DNA of 64,000 nucleotides from Brasenia schreberi (lineage: Eukaryota; Streptophyta; Magnoliopsida; Nymphaeales; Cabombaceae), in NCBI GenBank assembly GCA_036023115.1, contig JAYKKT010000040.1, positions 4,434,501 to 4,498,500 on the forward strand, written 5' to 3'. A model generated the notes under the pieces. That model had not been told where the DNA came from. It searched no databases and saw only the letters and a program-made list of their open reading frames with translations. Below are positions 57,270-64,000 of this stretch, one piece after another. The position numbers and the translations under genes were made by a program. Position 1 is the stretch's first letter. Every line of letters starts with the position of its first letter.

Positions 57270-59667
57270 CTACCATGGATTCTAGACATTATGAGCCTTG
57301 CATTGGGGCATCTCCTCTTAGCGATATATTGTAGTGCTCAAATGTAGTGAAAAGTAAGCAAGAACCTCTACAAATCAATTGCAGAGAGGGTTCTTACGTC
57401 TTGGACGTGTGTGGGTAAAGAAGTTAGTCTCGCTACATTGTCGCTTGAATGTAGTAAATAAATTACAAAGAGGGTCTGTATTTTCAGTATGGACAAATGT
57501 AGGGGTAAGGAAGCTAGTCCTAGATAATAAGATTCATGTTGCTACTTAGAATATTAGAACCAACACGCTAATAGAGGTGGTAGATAATATGATTAGGAGA
57601 AAGATTCATATTCTATGTTAATAAGAGACAAAATGGGTTAGAGAAAAAGCAAAAGAGATCGGAAATACAAGTTTTAAATTATGATCCTTAGAAAAGGAAA
57701 AGACTCGAAATGCCATTGGTATTATTGTAAATAAAAACTTAAGGGATATTATAGTAGAATACAATGATACAATGACCGAATTATGATGGTAAAATTAGTG
57801 TTAGGAGTAGAGGTTTTGAATATAATTTGTGCTTGTGCACCTTAAGTAGGACTAGAAGATAGCATAAAGAAAGCATCTTGGGAGGAGTTAGATAAGGTAA
57901 TTCAAAGAATTCCACAAAAAGATGATTTGTTTGGGAGGAGATCTAAATGGGCGTGTCATTAAAGAGGCATTAGGATATCAAGTTATTTATAGAAACTATG
58001 GTTTTGGGGGTTTAAATGAGGAATGTAAGAAAATTTTAAATTTTGCTATGGTATATGATCTCTTTATAGTATATACAAATTTCAAAAAACGAGATGAATA
58101 CTTAACTACTTATAAGAGTGGCTTGTCACAAAGACAAATTGATTATTTTTTCTATAAGAGAAAAGATGGATCGTGTTGTAAGGATTGTAAGGTAATTCTA
58201 TCAACTTTTAGACTTTTAGTTATATATTTATAGGTAAAGAAATGGGCAAAGAGTGCATACAACTACTCGGATTAAATGGTGGAACCTCAAAAATAAGAAA
58301 GAAGATATATTTAAATAGAAAATATTTGAAATTATGTTTCATATGATATATGGAATATGTCTATTCATATTAAGAAAGTGGCAAAAGATGTATCTAAGGA
58401 AAGCGTAAGCTGGGTGGTGGAGTGAAGTGATGCAAGATAAGATCAAGACGAAGAGGGCATGCTATAAATTACACTATACTTGTGAGGCTTATAAGAAAGC
58501 AAAGAAAGAAGCGAAAAAAGCCGTGAGTGAAGCAAAAACTAAAATTTGGATGGATTTATGTAAAAAGTTCAACTCAAAAGAAGGTGAAAGAGATACTTTT
58601 ATGATAACTCAAGCTAGAGATGAGAAAACTAAGGATCTTACTTATATTAGATGCATTAAAGATGATGAGAAGATTCTAGTGATGAGTGGTATAAAAATAG
58701 ATAAAAAATTATTTTCAAAAGATTTTTAACGAAAATATAGGTGTTAATATGAGCTTAGGAGAGATAACCAAATCAGAAGAGTATATAAATTGTAATTTCT
58801 ACCGACGTATTGAAAAGAATGAAGTCAAAGAGGCTCTTAAACTTATGAGAGTTGGTAAATTTGTAAGACCAGACAATATTCCTATACAAGTATGGAAAAT
58901 CCTAGAAGATATGAGTATTACTTGGCTTAAAAGATTATTTAATGAAATATGGAAAAACTAAAAGATGTATGAGGAATGGAGGAATAGTACAATTATAACC
59001 ATACACAAGAACAAGGGAAACACTCAGAATTTTATAAATTATCAAATTATAACCCTATATAAGAAGAAGAGAAACATTCCTAATTCCACAAATTATTGAG
59101 GTATAAGTTAAAGAGTCATACTATGAAGTTATGAGAAATAGTTATTGAATGTAGGTTGAGACAAAATATCGAGTACAATAGAGAACCAATTTGGATTCAT
59201 GTAAGGAAGATCTACTCAGACGTCATATGAAACATTTTAGAGTAGAAAGAACCTTCAAAAAGCTTGCGATAGGTGTCAAGAGATATTCTTTGAAGAACTT
59301 TAGAAAATAGAGGTATCTTATTGATATACATCAATCTTATAAGAGATATGTATGATAGTGCACAAACATGTTTTAGGACCCGTGAAGGAATAACAGATTT
59401 CTTTGAGGTCAATATTGGATTACATCAAGGATCAACTTTAAGTTCATATTTATTTGTATTGGTCATTAACGAGTTAATGAAACATATTCAAGATAAAGTT
59501 CTTAGGTGTATGTTATTCATGAATGCATTGTATCGATGGATGAGTCTAAGGAAAAAGTTTATAGGAAATTAGAACTACGGAGAGAAACACTAAAAAGCAA
59601 AAGTTTTTGACTTAGTAGAACAAAGACATAATATATGGAATACAAGTTTGATCATTTGGTTACTTAA
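57270..59667 (+). mobile_element. Old RTE-like LINE, 5' part (interrupted)
   Basis: Plus-strand relative of the LINE at 59.7-62.9 kb. A 5' region holds GTAGTG..TCAAATGTAGTGAA motifs. Endonuclease pieces follow (GGDLNGRVIKEALGYQ and QRQIDYFFYKRKDG, 57922-58233), then linker (KKAKKEAKKAVSEAK, 58427-58729) and RT fingers (PDNIPIQVWKILEDM; VNIGLHQGSTLSSYLFVLVI, 59321-59572). Many stops and deletions. The left boundary is approximate. It breaks at 59667 in the KFDHLVT codons and resumes at 62961. Confidence 0.9.
59652..59667. repeat. Left TSD of inserted LINE
   Basis: TCATTTGGTTACTTAA, part of the older LINE's coding sequence, exactly repeated at 62945-62960. Confidence 0.95.
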
Positions 59668-59814
59668 CAAACGACAACAACAACTAAGCTTTTTCCCATA
59701 CTAGACGGGGGCGGCTACATGGATTCTTTGTTTCCACAGATCCCTATCATGTGCCATGTTAGCAGTTAACTCCCAATAAGCTAGATCATTCTTTATTGTT
59801 TCTTTCCATCACTT

Positions 59815-60924
59815 TTATGGTCGTCCTCTACCTCTTTTAATACTTTTCAAATTTAGTTTTTCTAACCTTCTTACAGGTTCTTCTTTTGATCTTCTTTCTA
59901 TATGTCCAAACCATCTTAAACGATGTTCTCTCATTTTATCCTCTATTGGTGCCACTCCTAATTTGTTTCTAATAACCTCATTATGTATACAGTCTTTTCT
60001 TGTATGACCACTCATCCATCTCAACATCTTCATTTCTGTCACAGATATCTTTTGTACATGTTGATGATTAACTGCCCAACACTCATAACCATAAAACATG
60101 GCAGGCCTAATTGTTGCTCTATAATATTTACCTTTTAACTTTAATGGTATCTTTTTATCACAAAGAATACCTGATGCTCCTCTCCATTTTAACCAACCAG
60201 CATTAATTCTATGCGTAACATCTCCATGAATTCTTCCATCACTCTGAAAAATTGACCCTAGGTATTTAAAACTTTCCTTTTGGAGAATGCAATGTGTGCC
60301 AATTTTAATTTCCATGTCCTCTGAAGTAACCAAATGATCAAACTTACATTCCATATATTCTGTCTTTGTTCTACTAAGTCGGAGGCCTTTGCTTTCTAAT
60401 GTTTCTCTCCATAGTTCCAATTTTCTATTAACTTTTTCCTTAGAATCCTCCACTAATACAATGTCATATGCAAATAACATACACCAAGGTACTTCATCTT
60501 GAATATGTTTTGTTAACTCATCCATCACCATTATAAATAAGTATGGACTTAAAGTTGATCCTTGATGTAACCCAATATTAACTTCAAAGAAGTCTGTCAT
60601 TCCTTCATGAGTACTCACACATGTTTTTGCACCATCATATATGTCTCTTATAAGGTTAATATATGTCAATGGGATACCTCTTTTTTCTAAAGTTCTCCAA
60701 AGAACCTCCCTCGGTACCCTATCATAAGCTTTTTCTAGATCAATAAATATCATGTGAAGGTCTTTCTTTTTTGTTCTAAAATGTTCTATAAGACGTCTCA
60801 AAAGGTGAATCGCTTCAATAGTAGATCTGCCTGGCATGAATCCAAATTGGTTCTCTCTTGTACTTGATACTTGTCTTAACCTACGTTCGATAATTCTTTC
60901 CCATAATTTCATAGTATGACTCAT
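59815..60924 (-). pseudogene. LINE reverse transcriptase (369-codon open part)
   Basis: The open stretch covers the RT from LWERIIERRLRQ through the palm and thumb to SIKRGRGRP. Seen: FMPGRSTIEAIHLLRRLIE, FIDLEKAYDRVPREVLW, NIGLHQGSTLSPYLF, FAYDIVLVEDS (near 60464-60480, normally FADD), SRTKTEYMECKFDHLVTS and AMFYGYECWAVN. The upstream finger codons lie beyond a TGA at 61003-61005 where relatives have Trp. The first Met of this open part is not a natural start. Confidence 0.93.
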
Positions 60925-61193
60925 TAACTTGATACCTCGATAATTTACACAATTTTTAATGTCTCCCTTGTTCTTATATATGGGTATAAGTGTACTTGCT
61001 CTTCATTCCTTGAGCATCTTTTGGTTTTTCCATATTTCATTAAATAGTCTTGTGAGCAAAGTGATTCCCATTTCTCCTAGTATTTTCCAAACTTCTATAG
61101 GAATATTATCTGGTCCTACCGATTTACCACCCTTCATATGTTTAAGAGCCTCTTTGACTTCATTCTTTTGAATGCGTCGGTAGAAATTGTGGT

Positions 61194-61838
61194 TTATATA
61201 CTTTTCTGACTTGCTAAATCTCCTAAACTAATACTAACATTTTTATTTTCATTAAAAAGATTATAAAAATAGTTTTTCCATCTATTTCTTATATCATCAT
61301 TTGCCACTAGAATTTTTTCATCCTCGTCTTTTATGCATCTAACATAATTAAGATCTTTAGTTTTCTTATCTCTAGCTCTAGCTATCCTAAAAATATCTCT
61401 TTCACCCTCTTTTGAGTTGAGTTTTTTATATAAGTCATCCCAAATCTTAGCTTTTGCTTCACTAACGGCCTTTTTCGCTTCCTTCTTTGCTTTCTTATAA
61501 GCTTCTAAAGTTTCACTAGTTTTCTTAGCATAATGTAATTTGTAACATGCCCTCTTTGCCTTGATTTTATTTTGTACTACTTCACTCCACCACCAAGCTT
61601 CTTTTTGTGCCGGTACACCTCCCTTAGATGCCCCTAACACATCTTTCGCCACTTTCCTAATATGTATAGCTATATTGTTCCACATATCACAGGGTGTGCC
61701 AACATAATTCCAAACATCTCCTTGAAGGACTTTCTGTTTAAATATATCTTCTTTCTCGCTTTTGAGGTTCCACCATTTAGTCCGAATAGCTCGATGCACT
61801 CTTTTCTTCTTTGTCCATTTTTTTATTTGTAAATCCAT
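61194..61838 (-). pseudogene. LINE linker between endonuclease and RT
   Basis: A Lys-rich, helical segment (AYKKAKKEAKKAVSEAKAKI) and RWKNYFYNLFNEN, the standard connector before RT in RTE/L1-like ORFs. Separated from the EN part by a TGA just after LTTQH and from RT by frame loss near 61190. Confidence 0.88.
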
Positions 61839-61847
61839 AACTAAAAG

Positions 61848-62675
61848 TCAATGTTGGGTGGTTAAGCTTTCTCTTGGAATTACCTTACAATCTTTACAAC
61901 ACGCTCTATCTTTCTTTCTACAAATAAAGTAATCAATTTGTGTTTGTGATAAGCCACTCTTATAAGTAATTAAATGTTCATCTCGTTTTTTGAAGATTGT
62001 ATTGACTATAAAGAGATCAAATAACATAGCAAAATTTAAAATCTCTCTACCTTCCTCGTTTATATCCCCAAAACCAAAGTTTCCATGAATCCCTTGATAT
62101 CCTAATGCCTCTTTACTGACATGTCCATTTAAATCTCCTCCTAAACAAATCATCTCCCTTTGTGGAATCTTTTGAAACACCTTATCTAACTCTTCCCAAA
62201 AAACTATCTTTATACTATCTTCTAGTCCTACTTGGGGTGCGTAAGTACAAACTATATTCAAAACCTCTGCTCCTAACACTAATTTCAACGTCATGATTCG
62301 GTCACCATATCGTTGTATGTCTACTACACTCTCCTTTAAATCTTTATTTATGATAATACCAACTCCGTTTCAAGCCTTTTCTTTACCTGAGTACCATAAT
62401 TTAAAACCTGTATCCTCTATCTCCTTTGCTTTTTTTCCAACCCATTTTGTCTCTTGTAAACATAGAATATGAATCTTTCTCCGAATCATAGTATCTACCA
62501 CCTCCATTAGCTTACCCGATAATGTTCCGATATTCCAAGAACCAATACGAATCTTATTATCTAGGACTAGTTTCCTTACCCCCCGCATCCGTCCATAATC
62601 AAAATGCGGAGACCCTCTCTGAAAATTTTCACTACATTCGGGCGGCAATGTAGCGGGACTAACTTCTTTACCCAC
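61848..62675 (-). pseudogene. LINE endonuclease domain (split by a stop)
   Basis: Two open pieces, 62675-62370 (RIGSWNIGTLSGKLMEVVDT, CLQETKW) and 62294-61848 (VCTYAPQVGLE, GGDLNGHVSKEALGYQ, YKSGLSQTQIDYF). Asn, Glu and Asp-x-Asn catalytic motifs of the EEP fold are visible. The TGA between them (after GKEKA) sits where CGA (Arg) is expected. Confidence 0.9.
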
Positions 62676-62944
62676 ACCCGTCCATGATGTGGGAACCCTC
62701 TCTGCAATTGATTCACTACATTTGGGCGAAAATGTAGTGGCCCTTGCTTACTTCTTACTGCATTCGGGCTCTGCAGCACGTTGCTAGGCGGGGACGCTCC
62801 AAAGCAATGCTCATAATTTTTGTAATCTATGTTGTAAAAATCCGACGAAGTTTTACGCTGGCTGTCGGAAGCCTAACACAACCCTCCTCCTTTATCCGGG
62901 CTTGGGACCGGCAGTGCAAGGGTGATCCCTTACATGGGCGGAGT

Positions 62945-62960
62945 TCATTTGGTTACTTAA
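62945..62960. repeat. Right TSD of inserted LINE
   Basis: Identical to 59652-59667; the older LINE continues from here with GAAGACATAAAAATTAAGAA. Confidence 0.95.
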
Positions 62961-63556
62961 GAAGACATAAAAATTAAGAATGACACACGTTGCATTTCTG
63001 ATAAGGAAAGCTTTAAATAACTCGATCAATTTTTCAGAGCGATTGAAAAATTGGAGATGTTGCGCATAGGTTGGTTCAAATGGAGAGAAACATCGTGTAT
63101 TATGTATTCTATGCGACAAGAAGATACCATGAAAGTTGAAAGATAAATATTATAGAGCAACAATTCGACCTGTTGTACTTTATGATTCTAAGTCTTAGGC
63201 AAGATGTCCGTGACAGAGATCAAGATGCTAGATGGATGAGTGGTCACACAAGAAAATACCATATACATAATGAGATGAGGTTATTAGAAACAAATTGGGA
63301 GTGGCACTACAAAACAAGGAAAAATTGTTTAAGATGGTTTGAATACGTAGAAAGACGGCCAAAATGAAATTCCGATAAGAAGGTATGATAAATTGATTAT
63401 TAAAAGAGGAAGAGAAATAGCACAAAGGTGTTGAAAGGAAACAATAAAGAATGATTTAATTTATGTTAAGTGTTAGCATGACATGTGATCGAGTTCTATG
63501 GAAACAAAGAATCCATGTAGCCGACCCCATCTACTATGGGAAAAGGCTTAGTTGTT
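62961..63556 (+). mobile_element. Old RTE-like LINE, 3' part
   Basis: Continuation of 57270-59667 after the insertion: GACATAAAAATTAAGAATG, worn RT C-terminal codons (RWMSGHTRK, RWFEYVERR) and the family 3' end (GTAGCCGACCCCATCTACTA, GGGAAAAGGCTTAGTTGTT). Confidence 0.9.
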
Positions 63557-63559
63557 ATA

Positions 63560-64000
63560 ACAAGTTAGATCAACCCGTATAATGCTCAGTGGAAGTAAGG
63601 AAAGTCGAGTAAAATAAAGAGAATCTCAAGTTGGAGAACTTGATGATTGCAGTCGAGAGAACTGCGCTACAGCAGGTGAGTGTAAATGTGATGTCTGACA
63701 GTGTCGATAATGCTATGTGGCTAAGGGTATGATCTATGTCAAGTTCCTGCATTTTTAGTACCAAACATCTGCAGCTTGGCTGGAAAGAGATTGGCAATGA
63801 CAAAAGGATACATTATACAATAAAAGTTATCTGTAACACTTGATACTTCACTTTTCTTTGACAGCGTTTAGTCCTTTAAATGAAAGAAAAGTAGTCACAA
63901 GAAAACTAGGAAGGGTTCTCCCGTCATGCTTGAGGTCTCCCTACAGAGAGGGGGTGGTCCACTAAATTGTTAAAGTGAATATTTAAAGCTTGTTCATGTA
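63560..64000. other. Window end, no gene recognised
   Basis: A short open piece bounded by GATTGCAG and CAGGTGAGTG (about 63648-63676) looks splice-like but matches nothing in ABCD1 that I know. No NBD2 motif. Confidence 0.4.

Larger units (their letters stand above)
59668..62944 (-). mobile_element. Near full-length RTE-like LINE (minus) inserted in the older copy
   Basis: 3.28 kb bounded by a perfect 16-bp TSD. The 5' end (62944 downward) starts CTCCGCCCATGTAAGGGATC. The 3' end is GGCTTAGTTGTTGTTG. Between lie an apurinic-type endonuclease (RIGSWNIGTLSGKL, LCLQETKW; GGDLNGHV; QIDYFICRKKD), a basic linker, an RT (FGFMPGRSTIEA, FIDLEKAYDRV, GLHQGSTLSPYLF, FAYDIVLV) and a C-terminal [10 protein letters not shown] region. 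Length and layout fit plant RTE elements. It is inactive: in-frame stops separate the ORFs, and the catalytic box has Tyr for the first Asp. Confidence 0.95.

Noticed and set aside
63648..63676. Candidate small exon between GATTGCAG and CAGGTGAGTG
   Set aside because: No resemblance to the ABCD1 linker or NBD2; splice-like motifs this short arise by chance.

Overview
The window is nuclear DNA of a flowering plant: AT-rich, with plant-type split genes, many (TA)n/(GA)n microsatellites, and a heavy load of Ty1/copia retrotransposons, an RTE-like LINE family, tRNA-derived SINEs and TIR elements. The species cannot be told from the sequence. I found two host genes and one stray fragment of a third.

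Layout. (1) About 0-4.2 kb, minus strand: a NIPA-type magnesium transporter gene. Eight coding exons are resolved (566-3964); the last few codons are not. Two of its introns seem to use GC-AG splice sites. (2) About 4.2-18.6 kb: intergenic, with microsatellites, tRNA-derived SINEs, a GC-rich cyclophilin fragment (9975-10183, minus), a 5'-truncated LINE (14371-15224) and remains of a hAT transposase gene (about 15.4-17.05 kb, minus). (3) About 18.76-56.3 kb, plus strand: an ABCD1 (COMATOSE/PXA1/PED3-type) peroxisomal ABC transporter gene. One 5'UTR exon and 19 coding exons are placed by protein similarity and GT..AG sites. They cover TMD1, NBD1 and TMD2. NBD2 is not visible before the window ends.

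The ABCD1 gene is stretched over at least 37 kb because TEs sit in its introns. A minus-strand copia element (20501-26439) fills intron 1, a plus-strand copia element (37469-42409, 5-bp TSD) and a TIR element fill intron 13, and a minus-strand copia element (49672-54516) fills intron 17. TIR elements also sit in introns 4 and 15. NBD1 carries three lesions: a +1 frameshift with an immediate stop, a compensating -1 frameshift, and an in-frame loss of the Walker B segment. This copy is therefore probably a pseudogene or a low-quality locus.

(4) About 57.3-63.56 kb: an old plus-strand LINE split by a later, near full-length, minus-strand copy of the same family (59668-62944) with a perfect 16-bp target-site duplication. 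Relatives of this LINE occur across the window as a 608-bp truncation inside copia 1, a 46-bp tail-only insertion inside copia 3, and a 207-bp element carrying both LINE ends but no middle.

No tRNA, rRNA, CRISPR array, bacterial operon or organellar gene block was seen. All splice sites and domain calls were read by eye and rest on recalled family knowledge, not on database searches.
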